The translations under genes and the position numbers were made by a program. Shown here piece by piece: positions 26,973 through 36,315 of a DNA stretch of 50,683 bases; the first letter of the stretch is position 1, and every line of letters starts with the position of its first letter. The notes beneath the pieces were generated by a model, which was not told the DNA's origin, searched no databases, and worked only from the letters and a program-made list of their open reading frames with translations. Origin of the DNA: Candidatus Geothermarchaeota archaeon (GTDB lineage Archaea > Thermoproteota > Nitrososphaeria > Geothermarchaeales > JDFR-13); the NCBI GenBank assembly GCA_015523725.1, contig WAJV01000093.1, forward strand, positions 1-50,683. Direction: 5' to 3'.

Positions 26973-27725
26973 ATGGCATCAAACAGAGTATTTAAATATA
27001 GATTTTTTCATAGAGAACCCTATGCAGAGTTATACGTCAAATCCGATATAGCGGAACTAATTCTAGAACCCCATGATGAAGAGTTCATCGATTTATCAGG
27101 AATGGTATTGGGTGGAAAAATATCGGATGTAGATGTAGTTAGAGAACAAGAAAAGAACATATTAAGAATATCAATAATGAGTAAAAGAGAGAGACCAGTA
27201 TTCAATATAAAGGCGAAGCTAAGGATACCAATAAATAAAATCCCGAGTAAAATGATCATCACCTCAGACAGTGGAGATATAAGATTAGACGGCCTACCGA
27301 CGAAAACAATCTACCTATATACAAATAACGGGGATATTTTACTGCTTGGATCCAAAGGAAACAAATTAGAAGTAGAGAACATCAATGGAGACATATATAT
27401 CAGGGGAGGAAAATATAAAAATCTCTCAGCTAGTAGCACAAATGGGGATGTACTAATTGAACTAGAAGGAACAGACGACAGAATAGTTATAGAAACGATA
27501 AATGGAGAGATTAGATTTTTAACGACAAATGACTCCAACTTGATAATAGAGGCATCAACCATAAACGGGATGATAAACATACAGAACAAGGAATATATGA
27601 CAATTAAATCAATGGACAATAGATTCTTTCAAGGAATGATTGGAGACGGAAATGGAGAAGCCATACTAAAAACAGTTAATGGAATAATAAAAATTGAGAT
27701 ATTAGAAGCCACAAAAGAAGAATAA
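26973..27725 (+). CDS. DUF4097-like beta-solenoid protein
   Basis: Protein of 250 aa with repeated NGDI/NGEI-type turns (SDSGDIRL, TNNGDILL, NINGDIYI, STNGDVLI, TINGEIRF, TINGMINI, TVNGIIKI) spaced about 15-25 residues, typical of DUF4097 right-handed beta-solenoids. Unlike many bacterial members there is no signal peptide, membrane anchor or PspC domain, so it is probably cytoplasmic. A strong GGAGGT at 26960-26965 precedes the ATG. It is divergent from nurA and converges with the flippase-like gene. Function unknown; a binding or scaffold role is possible. Confidence 0.75.
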   Translation: MASNRVFKYRFFHREPYAELYVKSDIAELILEPHDEEFIDLSGMVLGGKISDVDVVREQEKNILRISIMSKRERPVFNIKAKLRIPINKIPSKMIITSDSGDIRLDGLPTKTIYLYTNNGDILLLGSKGNKLEVENINGDIYIRGGKYKNLSASSTNGDVLIELEGTDDRIVIETINGEIRFLTTNDSNLIIEASTINGMINIQNKEYMTIKSMDNRFFQGMIGDGNGEAILKTVNGIIKIEILEATKEE

Positions 27726-27738
27726 ATCGATACGTAAG

Positions 27739-28740
27739 TCAATCCAGATACTTATTCATACTACCTATGAAAAATATCAATGTAGTCAGCAATGGAATAT
27801 AATATGAAGATATTCTATAGGCAACCGGGAGAAGCCAAGGTAAATTACCAACCAAACTACCACCTAATAATAAAATAACTATCTCAAAAATTCCAGAGCC
27901 ACTTATAGTTATAGGAAGTGTAGATAATACTACAGAAAAATTTAGTATAATTATCGAATAAAGTAAATTAATTTCATATCCAAGAGCATATGAAATAATC
28001 CATAACGATAAACCTCCAAAGACAGTAGATAAGAATGTCAGTAAGACCAATAATGTAAAGATATTCCTATTAAATAAAGCGGCCTCAAGGTCCTCGTTAA
28101 ACGCATCAATAAAACTATCCATATTACTAATTATCTGTTCAGCCCTCTCCCTACCGATAACCCTCCTAAAACGAAAAAGGATATTCTTGGCGAAATTCCC
28201 AACGATCTTAGGCTTAAACACAATTAAAAGATTTATTCCAGAGACCGTCAATGCTGAAAATGCTATTGGCAAAAGAATACTTAAAGAGATTCCCCTAAAA
28301 AACAATAAAATAACACCCAAGATAACAATAGATATTGATGTAACTACCTCTGAGAGAACCTCAAGATACCCAATCAACCCAGACCTATGCAACTTGACAC
28401 CATACTTCCTATTCAAAACAAATATTCTATAAGCTTCATCCCCCAAATAAGAGAAACCAATCAAGGAGAATAACTCACTAGATATCCTTATTCTAAAAGC
28501 ATCAACAAATGAAAAACCCTCCTTCCCAAGATCCCTACATAATAAATAGAATTTTATCGATTTGATAATATATTGGAAAAAGAAGAAAATATATGCCAAT
28601 ACAATATAAGGAGCCAAACCAAGTAACACCATTAAATCAATTCGACCTAGAAAACCAATTAGTATAATTACTGTAGAAACCACAATAACTGAGACAACCA
28701 AGTTCTTCAAATATTTATTGTATTCAATACCTTGGCTCAA
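27739..28740 (-). CDS. UPF0104 / lysylphosphatidylglycerol-synthase-TM family membrane protein
   Basis: Integral membrane protein of about 333 aa with some eight hydrophobic segments. The family hallmarks are the intracellular SYLGDEAYRIFVL and, near residue 285, LPITISGSGIFEIVIL, which carries the conserved P-x-x-x-G-x-G-x-x-E pattern. Family members include the flippase half of MprF and the COG0392/YbhN proteins, proposed lipid or sugar-lipid transporters. In archaea they often sit near glycosyltransferases, but none is seen here. TTG 28738-28740 is preferred to TTG 28758 because GGTGGAT lies 5 bases before it. Confidence 0.8.
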   Translation of the reverse strand: MSQGIEYNKYLKNLVVSVIVVSTVIILIGFLGRIDLMVLLGLAPYIVLAYIFFFFQYIIKSIKFYLLCRDLGKEGFSFVDAFRIRISSELFSLIGFSYLGDEAYRIFVLNRKYGVKLHRSGLIGYLEVLSEVVTSISIVILGVILLFFRGISLSILLPIAFSALTVSGINLLIVFKPKIVGNFAKNILFRFRRVIGRERAEQIISNMDSFIDAFNEDLEAALFNRNIFTLLVLLTFLSTVFGGLSLWIISYALGYEINLLYSIIILNFSVVLSTLPITISGSGIFEIVILLLGGSLVGNLPWLLPVAYRISSYYIPLLTTLIFFIGSMNKYLD

Positions 28741-28856
28741 GGCATCCACCAAAAACAAATCATGTCATATATAGATTTTAGAAAACTAAAATAATGAAAT
28801 AAATATTACACCGTACAACGAAAAAATAATTTATTTAACTATTAAGTGATAACAAA

Positions 28857-29633
28857 ATGATTCTAATACCATTAAGATTAAATAAACCTATCGAACCCGG
28901 ACAAGATATAATAAATATATTAATAAAGAAAATTAGAGAATCAAATATAACTCCCGAAGATGGAGACGTAATCGCTATATCAATAAAGGTATTATCGACA
29001 GCAACCGCATCATTTATAAACTTAGATTGTAAACCATCACCAAAGGCCATCGAAATATCAAAAAAATATAGTATAGATCCATGCATTGCACAAGAAATCA
29101 TAGAGAAAGGCGCCATTATAGTTGGAGGGGGAAAAGGAGTAGTAGCTACAATATATAATGGGTATTTAATAGGGAATATCGGCATAGATAGGAAAAACGC
29201 ATACGGTGGAATACCGACAAAATGGCCCGATAACATAGAGGAAATAGCTCACCAAATTAGGGATAGACTAGTTGATACACTAGGGACAAAAATAGGAGTT
29301 ATTCTAGTTGATAGCCAAGTAAAGCCACTTAGAAGAGGGACAACAGGCCTAGCCGTAAGCATCTCAGGGTTTAAAGGGGTGAAAAAATATGTTGGTAAGG
29401 TTGATTTATATGGTAGAAAAATAAGATTCACATACCAAAATATAGCTGATGACTTGGCTTCAGCTGCACATATATATATGGGCGAATCTGATGAATTAAC
29501 CCCCTTCGTATACATAAAGAATCCCCCAATAGAAATAACCGAGGAACCCTCAGTAGAGGAACTAAAAGTACCTCCCCAACAATGCATCTACATAAGTAGC
29601 ATACTAAAATATCTAAAGAAAATTGATAAATAG
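28857..29633 (+). CDS. Divergent CofE-like gamma-glutamyl ligase
   Basis: Protein of 258 aa of the coenzyme F420-0:L-glutamate ligase (CofE) family. It matches over the full length: LIPLRLNKPIEPGQDI at the start, EDGDVIAISIKVLS, GNIGIDRKN, GVILVDSQVKPLRRGTTGLAVS and KVDLYGRKIRFT. Metal-ligand aspartates in GNIGID and VDSQ are retained, but the otherwise common SKAEG motif reads STATA and the NAGIDxSN motif reads NIGIDRKN. It may be an active F420 polyglutamylase or a paralogue with another acceptor. An AT-rich TATA-like element at about 28822-28840 and no leader suggest leaderless transcription. The BFN-domain gene follows on the same strand. Confidence 0.75.
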   Translation: MILIPLRLNKPIEPGQDIINILIKKIRESNITPEDGDVIAISIKVLSTATASFINLDCKPSPKAIEISKKYSIDPCIAQEIIEKGAIIVGGGKGVVATIYNGYLIGNIGIDRKNAYGGIPTKWPDNIEEIAHQIRDRLVDTLGTKIGVILVDSQVKPLRRGTTGLAVSISGFKGVKKYVGKVDLYGRKIRFTYQNIADDLASAAHIYMGESDELTPFVYIKNPPIEITEEPSVEELKVPPQQCIYISSILKYLKKIDK

Positions 29634-29716
29634 ATGACTAAACTATATAAGGAAGTTGTTTATGCAGATATATTTAAGAATGATTAGGTATTAATTTATG
29701 GAGGTAGTCTAAAACG

Positions 29717-30262
29717 GTGGGTAATAAAATTAAGTATAAGGTAGTCGATTACGACATAAAATTCATAACAACTAGAGATAGAAGATACTTGGAGAATATA
29801 ATACTAGAATTAAGATTAGAGAACAATAGGGTATTCAAGATGAGTGGAATATCCTATGATGTAGCAATGGAAATTAAAAAATATTTAGCTCTAGAGAGTG
29901 AATTCGACCTACCGACCATAAATGACCCCAGATTCACAATTTACGATATGCTGTTGGAAATACCAGATTTAGAAAAAATACTCCATGGAACCATCAAAGA
30001 AGTAATAATAGATTATTACGATCCCGAGTTCAGTATATATGGAGCCTCCGTAATACTAGATGATAACTATACTGTAATGAAGAAGAGACTATTGATGATA
30101 CCAAGCCACGCCATCCTCTTAGCACTGCTTGCCAACAGAAATGTATACGTAGACAAAAGACTCGTAGATAATCAAGAAAATAATGATATGGAATTCATTA
30201 ATCCTATATTCTTTGAATCAGATGAAGACGAAGATGAAGACGACTGGGATGAGGAAGTTTAA
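29717..30262 (+). CDS. Bifunctional-nuclease (DUF151) domain protein with acidic tail
   Basis: Protein of 181 aa. The N-terminal ~140 residues match the BFN/DUF151 domain: ISYDVAMEIKKYL, TIYDMLLEI, GASVIL and the characteristic MIPSHAILLALLANRNVYVD near residues 135-155. The last ~15 residues are nearly all Asp and Glu (ending DEDEDEDDWDEEV), a tail often used for binding basic proteins or divalent metals. The start is GTG with GGAGGT about 11 bases upstream. In plants and bacteria the domain is linked to nuclease activity and stress response; the archaeal role is unknown. Confidence 0.75.
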   Translation: MGNKIKYKVVDYDIKFITTRDRRYLENIILELRLENNRVFKMSGISYDVAMEIKKYLALESEFDLPTINDPRFTIYDMLLEIPDLEKILHGTIKEVIIDYYDPEFSIYGASVILDDNYTVMKKRLLMIPSHAILLALLANRNVYVDKRLVDNQENNDMEFINPIFFESDEDEDEDDWDEEV

Positions 30263-30270
30263 CAAATATC

Positions 30271-31050
30271 TTATAACCCCGTGACATTCAACACCTTCTC
30301 CAAAAACCAATCACTAGATGAAGCGATTATAGTGAATCCGCCAACCTTACTCAAAGAGGTTCCCTCAACCCCTTTCTGTAAGACATATACATAGCCACCA
30401 GCCTCTTTAACAAGTAAATAGCCTGCCGCAAAATCAAAGATTCTTAACTTACCCCTCAAATCTATAAATGCATCTAGCCTGCCAGAAGCCAATAGAGAGA
30501 GCTCCAACGCAGAACTGCCGAAAAACCTCAATACCTTAACCCTCGACAACAGATCTATCAAAGGATCCCTAATGATAGACCTATCAATTACCACCGATAC
30601 AAATAAATCCTTCAAACCACTTGGATGATTAACATGAATACGTGAATTATTTCTAAATGCACCTCCACCCCGTTTAACCCAATAAACATCTTTAGAAAAT
30701 AGGTCTAGAATCAAGCCAGCAACTAAGCCATCCAAATTATTATCCAATGCGACTGCCAATGAAATGGAGCTAAAGCCAATTCCTCTAGATAAGTTATTAG
30801 TTCCATCAACTGGGTCTATAATCAATAACGGCAATGAAAATCTACGCTCACTAGGCCATTCCTCCGAAATAATTCCGAAATCCAAACCCTCCCTCATTAA
30901 ATACCTATAGGCAGCCATGGCGGCAGCATTATCCAATAACCTACCTAAATCACTTGGTGGATATTTATTCCCATATCTCTCGAAAGTACTCCAGACCTCA
31001 TCATACATCTCAAAAGCCATCTCTCTCAACATACCAATATAGTCATCCAT
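30271..31050 (-). CDS. Inositol monophosphatase / fructose-1,6-bisphosphatase family
   Basis: Magnesium-dependent sugar phosphatase of about 259 aa. Motifs are IISEEWP (Glu ligand), LLIIDPVDGTNNLSRG (main metal and phosphate site) and FDFAAGYLLVKEAGG (third Asp). Archaeal members often act on both inositol-1-phosphate and fructose-1,6-bisphosphate, so both gluconeogenesis and inositol-lipid synthesis are possible roles. I take the ATG at 31048-31050; the extra 14 codons upstream are unlike the family and run into the divergent promoter region of the cupin gene. Confidence 0.88.
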   Translation of the reverse strand: MDDYIGMLREMAFEMYDEVWSTFERYGNKYPPSDLGRLLDNAAAMAAYRYLMREGLDFGIISEEWPSERRFSLPLLIIDPVDGTNNLSRGIGFSSISLAVALDNNLDGLVAGLILDLFSKDVYWVKRGGGAFRNNSRIHVNHPSGLKDLFVSVVIDRSIIRDPLIDLLSRVKVLRFFGSSALELSLLASGRLDAFIDLRGKLRIFDFAAGYLLVKEAGGYVYVLQKGVEGTSLSKVGGFTIIASSSDWFLEKVLNVTGL

Positions 31051-31120
31051 ACCCAGCACCCACAGAATATACAATTTTTTGTATATAACCACCTATAAAT
31101 TATTTCAAGTGGTGAAGAAT

Positions 31121-31486
31121 TTGGGTAAAATAAAGAACATAAAAGATATTGAGCTAGATATAATGGATGTAGCTGAGAAAACATATATTCAGTGGCTAAT
31201 TGGCCCTCTCGATGGTGAGGAAAAGATTGGATTCAGAAGATTCGTTATTAAGAAGGGTGGCTCAATACCAAAACACAGACATAAAGAGATATACCATATA
31301 CAATACGTGTTAAAAGGAGAATATATAGTAGGAATAGGGGATGAGGAATATAGGGTTAAGCCTGGAGACATAATTTATATTAAGCCAATGGAACCCCACT
31401 GGTATATAAATGACTCTAATGAAGACGTTGAATTCCTATGCATAATTCCATTAGATGTAGAGTATGAGGCGGAGATATTAGAGTAA
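31121..31486 (+). CDS. Small cupin-domain protein
   Basis: Single-domain beta-barrel protein of about 121 aa. Cupin motif 1 is GGSIPKHRHKEIYHIQYVLKG, quoted in two parts: IPKHRHKEIYHI and VLKG. Motif 2 is VKPGDIIYIKPMEPHWYIN. The His residues are a mononuclear metal site. Substrate unknown; stand-alone cupins of this size include sugar isomerases and dioxygenases. The start is ambiguous: TTG 31121 has GGTGA five bases upstream, while GTG 31109 and 31112 lie in the same frame. It converges with the aminotransferase gene, with 3 bp between stop codons. Confidence 0.78.
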   Translation: MGKIKNIKDIELDIMDVAEKTYIQWLIGPLDGEEKIGFRRFVIKKGGSIPKHRHKEIYHIQYVLKGEYIVGIGDEEYRVKPGDIIYIKPMEPHWYINDSNEDVEFLCIIPLDVEYEAEILE

Positions 31487-31489
31487 ATA

Positions 31490-32845
31490 CTATTTAGTTA
31501 ATTCTTCATCGGCAATCCTCAAGGCTTTATCAAGGGCTTCGACACCCAAATCAACATCCTCCTCATTAACAATTAGGGGAGGGGCTATAACGAAGTTAGA
31601 TATCCAAGCCATAGAAAGCAGTACTCCATAATCAATCATCTTCCTAGCCACCTTCTGAGTAATAAGTTCAACCCCTTTAATCTTATCCTCCCTCTTATGA
31701 AAAGGCTCCTTACTATCTCTATCCCTAACCAACTCAACCCCCCAGAATAAACCGAGGCCCCTAACATCACCTATTGATGGATGCCTATCCATCAACTCAA
31801 TCAGCCGCTTACCCAAATAATCACCTACTCTAGCAGCATTGACTATATAACCCCCTTCCCTATACTCTTCAATAGCCGCCTTCATAGCAGCCATAGCCAA
31901 GGGATGATATGCAAATGTATGCCCCACCGGAAGGAAATTATCCTCAAAGAAGCTAGAAATCTCTGTATCAACAGCTGTAATGCCAATTGGAACGTAACTG
32001 CTAGTAGCTCCCTTAGCCGTCGTCAATATATCAGGCACAACACCCCAATGCTCAAAAGCAAACCACTTCCCAGTCCTCCCCCACCCACTCATAACCTCAT
32101 CAAAAATAAGTAAAACGCCATATTCATCAGCAAGCCTTCTCAACCTAGGATAAAAGTCACGAGGAGGAATAATAACACCATTAGTCCCAGTAACAGTCTC
32201 CAAAAAAATCCCCGCAACATGAGGTTCATTACTCAATATATAATCAATATACTCAATACACATACGTCCACACTCATCACAATCGACTTCACCAAATGGA
32301 CAACGATAACAATAAGGATCTGGGATCCTAACAACCCCATCTACACGAGTATGGAGTTCAACAGCCCCCCTCCTTGGATCACCAGTCACAGATATCGCAC
32401 CAGCAGTGTTACCATGATAAGACCAGTAACGACTAAGTATCTTATAATCAGGATATTTATACGACCTCACTATCTTAAGAGCATCCTCATTAGCCTCACT
32501 ACCACTACTCGAGAAAACGAATTTCCTAAGTCTATTCGGCAATACATTAGCTAAAGCCTCCGCCGCCTCAGCCCTAATTTCTAGAGAGTAGCCCGGCCCA
32601 ACATAGGCAATATTCTCCAATTGCTCCTTAACAGCCTCTATAATCCTCTTATTCCCATAACCAAGATTAACACAAACCAATTGAGATGAGAAATCCAATA
32701 ATCTTCTCCCCTCAGAGTCAATTAAATATGCACCCTCACCACCAACTATATGCAATGGATGAAGCCAGCTCCGCTGCAGTCTCCAAGTTCCAAACAAATA
32801 CTTTGTCACTTTTTCAATAACATCACTATCCAATTCAACCACCAT
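31490..32845 (-). CDS. Class III PLP-dependent aminotransferase
   Basis: Fold-type I aminotransferase of 451 aa. The catalytic lysine is in ILTTAKGATSSYVPIG, preceded by LLIFDEVMSGWGRTGK, and SSSGSEANEDALK is the PLP-phosphate loop. The cysteine-bearing segment YCYRCPFGEVDCDECGRMC near residues 180-200 is shared with taurine-pyruvate and related omega-amino-acid aminotransferases. I infer transfer from an omega-amino group or beta-alanine-like donor to pyruvate or glyoxylate; the specific substrate cannot be read from sequence. It starts with ATG and is divergent from lipB. Confidence 0.88.
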   Translation of the reverse strand: MVVELDSDVIEKVTKYLFGTWRLQRSWLHPLHIVGGEGAYLIDSEGRRLLDFSSQLVCVNLGYGNKRIIEAVKEQLENIAYVGPGYSLEIRAEAAEALANVLPNRLRKFVFSSSGSEANEDALKIVRSYKYPDYKILSRYWSYHGNTAGAISVTGDPRRGAVELHTRVDGVVRIPDPYCYRCPFGEVDCDECGRMCIEYIDYILSNEPHVAGIFLETVTGTNGVIIPPRDFYPRLRRLADEYGVLLIFDEVMSGWGRTGKWFAFEHWGVVPDILTTAKGATSSYVPIGITAVDTEISSFFEDNFLPVGHTFAYHPLAMAAMKAAIEEYREGGYIVNAARVGDYLGKRLIELMDRHPSIGDVRGLGLFWGVELVRDRDSKEPFHKREDKIKGVELITQKVARKMIDYGVLLSMAWISNFVIAPPLIVNEEDVDLGVEALDKALRIADEELTK

Positions 32846-32931
32846 CGAATAATTACCATGAAAAAAATAATTTTGTATTAAAAATATTTATATAATTCGA
32901 ATAAAGTACAACCATTAAAAGCATCACTATT

Positions 32932-32945
32932 AAATATAACTTTAG
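32932..32945 (+). promoter_or_regulatory. TATA box of lipB
   Basis: TAAATATAACTTTA, centred about 23 bases before the lipB ATG, with no ribosome site between. The spacing implies that lipB is transcribed as a leaderless mRNA. Confidence 0.45.
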
Positions 32946-32960
32946 ATAAAAGAGTATTTA

Positions 32961-33653
32961 ATGTTGTGGGTATTGATAGCGAATGAGGAGACAGATTATA
33001 TAGATGCATATAAAAAAATGATGAGAATAGTCGAACACACCATTAATAACCATGACCATATACTTATTACACAACATAAACCGGTCATAACACTAGGTAA
33101 AGACTCTAAACCATGGAACATAAAAAACAAACCACCAAACATACCAATAATAAAGATCGATAGAGGCGGAGACGTTACATTACACTCACCCGGCCAATTA
33201 ATGATATATCCAATAATAAGATTAGATAGAAGGAGGCTCAGGCTAGTTGATTTAATTCGGGCCCTAGAAGAATCGGTAATTAAATTTATTGAAAAATATG
33301 GGTTAAAAGGATATTGGAAAAAAGGAACCGCAGGTGTATGGGTTGAAAATAGGAAGATTGCATCAATAGGGATAGGGCTGAAAAAATGGGTTTCATATCA
33401 TGGAATGGCATTTAATATATCCAATGATTTAGAATTATTCAATTACATAAACCCCTGCGGATTGGATCCATCAACTATGACCAATCTATCTAAGGAAACT
33501 GGGAAAGAAATAAAGATAACAAAAGGGTTAATCAAAGATTATCTAAATATATTATTAAACTATATAGCGAAGAAGGATGAAGAGATACATATTTTCGAGG
33601 GAGCAATTAATGAAATTCCATGCATTTTAGAAGACACACGAATAATAAAATGA
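32961..33653 (+). CDS. lipB: Lipoyl(octanoyl) transferase LipB
   Basis: Moves octanoyl groups from acyl carrier protein (or an equivalent donor) to lipoyl domains. Motifs: KIDRGGDVTLHSPGQLMIYP (cofactor-transferase loop), GTAGVWVENRKIASIGIG (catalytic Lys) and FNYINPCGLDP (catalytic Cys). Length 230 aa is normal. The N-terminal half of the enzyme family is complete. Its convergent neighbour is lpd (5 bp between stops), followed upstream by lipA, so all three lipoate genes are together although lipB is on the opposite strand. Confidence 0.93.
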   Translation: MLWVLIANEETDYIDAYKKMMRIVEHTINNHDHILITQHKPVITLGKDSKPWNIKNKPPNIPIIKIDRGGDVTLHSPGQLMIYPIIRLDRRRLRLVDLIRALEESVIKFIEKYGLKGYWKKGTAGVWVENRKIASIGIGLKKWVSYHGMAFNISNDLELFNYINPCGLDPSTMTNLSKETGKEIKITKGLIKDYLNILLNYIAKKDEEIHIFEGAINEIPCILEDTRIIK

Positions 33654-33658
33654 ATCAA

Positions 33659-35020
33659 TTATACTATATGTAGCCCCCTGCCCAATGCAGATCCCGCCAA
33701 CTCCCAATAAGCCTCTGAATAAGTTGGGTGGGGAAACATCACCCTACCCAACTCTCCAACACCGACACCCAACTCAGTTAAGACTGATGCAATACCAACC
33801 AACTCACTAACCTTATTCGAAACCCCATGAATCCCTAAAATACGGCCATCAGCACCCCTAATTATTTTTACGAAACCCATATCCTTACCACTAATCTTCG
33901 CACCACCCAAACCAGCCAATGGATACACATCTACGAAGAAATCCAAACTTCTCTCACTTGCATCATCTTCTGTCAGCCCTATAGAAAACCCACCAGGATA
34001 TGAATAAATAACAAAAGGAATAACCCTAGGCCTATCAACACCCCCATCTCCAAATAAATACTCGGAAAGAACAATCGCATCCCAATAAGCCTTATGAGCC
34101 AGTAACGGCGGACCCGCAACATCCCCTACTGCATATATATAATCAATATTAGTCGCCTGATGATCATCAACTTGGATAAAACCATGTTCATCCCGCCTCA
34201 AGTATTCAACATCACCTACAATATCAATATTAGGAAGCCTCCCTATAGTCACCACAACGGCATCACAACCCAAAGTAACCTCACCACCGGGACTAGATAC
34301 AGAAACATTAACCCGCGAATCCCTAATATTAATACCATTAACTCTACTATTTAGAAGGAAATGAATCCCCTTCCTACCCAATAACCCTCTAAGCCTCTTA
34401 CTAACATCAATATCCATAAAAGGAGCGACTCTGTCCAAGATCTCAACCACATAAACCTCAGAACCCAATAACCTATAAATACTAGCAATCTCCAACCCAG
34501 CAGCACCAGCGCCCACAACACACAAAGTATTAACTCGTCTAGGCAGACTCAACGCGACCCTACTACTCCAAACCCACTCACCATCAAATGGAACACCAGG
34601 CAAATTCCTAGGCCTACTCCCAGTAGCCAATACAACATACTCACCCCTAACCATAGAACCATCATCTAGATACACTTTATGCCCCTCTATCCTATCAACC
34701 TTAGCATTTTTAAAATGGATCCCCAACCTCTTAAACAAATACTCCACGCCACCAACTAACTCCTTGACAACGGCATTCCTAATTTCCCTCAACCTATCAA
34801 TATCAATCTCAACCGGGGATTCGGAAACTTTACTCGCATATTCCCAGGCCAATAGATAATTTAGCAACGTTTTCGAAGGTATACACGCATAATTTAGACA
34901 CTCGCCTCCTATACCCTCCTTATCCACCACCAAAACGTGTGCACCCAATTTAGCCAATCTAATTGCCGATAAATATCCACCCGGCCCGGCTCCGACGACT
35001 ACAACATCATATTCATCCAT
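33659..35020 (-). CDS. lpd: Dihydrolipoamide dehydrogenase (E3)
   Basis: FAD/NAD enzyme of about 453 aa that reoxidises lipoyl groups of 2-oxoacid dehydrogenase or glycine cleavage complexes. FAD site VVVGAGPGGYLSAIRLAK, redox disulfide GGECLNYACIPSK (C-x4-C), NAD site GAGAAGLEIASIY, FAD contact YAVGDVAGPP, and C-terminal HPTYSEAYWE with the catalytic His/Glu pair. The ATG at 35018-35020 has GGGTGGT four bases upstream and overlaps the lipA end by 8 bp, so lipA-lpd is an operon. No E1 or E2 gene is in the window. Confidence 0.94.
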   Translation of the reverse strand: MDEYDVVVVGAGPGGYLSAIRLAKLGAHVLVVDKEGIGGECLNYACIPSKTLLNYLLAWEYASKVSESPVEIDIDRLREIRNAVVKELVGGVEYLFKRLGIHFKNAKVDRIEGHKVYLDDGSMVRGEYVVLATGSRPRNLPGVPFDGEWVWSSRVALSLPRRVNTLCVVGAGAAGLEIASIYRLLGSEVYVVEILDRVAPFMDIDVSKRLRGLLGRKGIHFLLNSRVNGINIRDSRVNVSVSSPGGEVTLGCDAVVVTIGRLPNIDIVGDVEYLRRDEHGFIQVDDHQATNIDYIYAVGDVAGPPLLAHKAYWDAIVLSEYLFGDGGVDRPRVIPFVIYSYPGGFSIGLTEDDASERSLDFFVDVYPLAGLGGAKISGKDMGFVKIIRGADGRILGIHGVSNKVSELVGIASVLTELGVGVGELGRVMFPHPTYSEAYWELAGSALGRGLHIV

Positions 35021-35891
35021 TTGAACCACCCAAGAATCTACTTAAATATTCCTCAGAGAGAAAAGAGCTTCTAACTCTAGGGCCTGAAAAAACATACTTA
35101 AATCCCATTGAAATACCAATCTTTCTATACTCACTAAAGATTTTAGGATGAATATATTCAACGACTGGTAAATGATTTCTACTAGGCTGCATATATTGAC
35201 CAATAGTCACCACATCTACACCCACCTCTCTAAGGTCCTTAAGCGTTGAGACAACTTCCTCAAACTTCTCACCTAGACCAACCATGATACCTGATTTAGT
35301 AACCCTTACCCCATATTCCTTTGCCAACTTTAAGACCATTAATGATTTCTTATAACCCGCTCTCCTATCCCTCACTAGAGGAGTTAAACGCTCAACCGTC
35401 TCCAAATTATGCGCAAAAACATCAGGCCCAGCCTCAACAACGGTCTTAATAGCCTTAGGGTCGCCATCAAAATCAGGAGTCAAAACTTCTATAAAGACAT
35501 TCCCAACCTTCCTACGTATCTCTTTAATAGTAGCAGCATAGATCCCAGCACCGCCATCAGGTAAGTCATCCCTATCCACACTTGTGATAACAACATATTT
35601 CAAACCCAGCCTCTTAACCGCCTCGGCAACTCTTTTAGGCTCCTCCCAATCAACAAGACCAGCAGGATCCCCATGATCAACACTGCAAAAACCACAATTC
35701 CTAGTGCATACATTACCTAATATCATGAAGGTCGCCGTCCTCCTCCCCCAACATAAATATATATTAGGGCAATGTGCATCAACACACACAGTATTTAACC
35801 TTAGGCTACTCAAGAGCCTATTCATCTGATAAAAGCCATCACTATATTTTACCCTAAACCTAGCCCAAGCAGGTCTCCTAATACCAGACAT
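35013..35891 (-). CDS. lipA: Lipoyl synthase LipA
   Basis: Radical SAM enzyme that inserts two sulfur atoms into octanoyl-lipoyl domains. The auxiliary cluster motif C-x4-C-x5-C is CVDAHCPNIYLC, the radical SAM motif is CTRNCGFC (C-x3-C-x2-C), and the C-terminal VRSSF carries the conserved RSSxx serine that binds the auxiliary cluster. Length 292 aa is typical. With LipB this gives de novo lipoate synthesis rather than scavenging. ATG start in an AT-rich region without a ribosome site. Confidence 0.96.
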   Translation of the reverse strand: MSGIRRPAWARFRVKYSDGFYQMNRLLSSLRLNTVCVDAHCPNIYLCWGRRTATFMILGNVCTRNCGFCSVDHGDPAGLVDWEEPKRVAEAVKRLGLKYVVITSVDRDDLPDGGAGIYAATIKEIRRKVGNVFIEVLTPDFDGDPKAIKTVVEAGPDVFAHNLETVERLTPLVRDRRAGYKKSLMVLKLAKEYGVRVTKSGIMVGLGEKFEEVVSTLKDLREVGVDVVTIGQYMQPSRNHLPVVEYIHPKIFSEYRKIGISMGFKYVFSGPRVRSSFLSEEYLSRFLGGSNG

Positions 35892-35943
35892 AGTTAAATA
35901 AAATTAATTATGGGTATCAAAATTAAAACAAATAATATACTAG

Positions 35944-36306
<363 letters not shown>

Positions 36307-36315
36307 GGACAGTCT

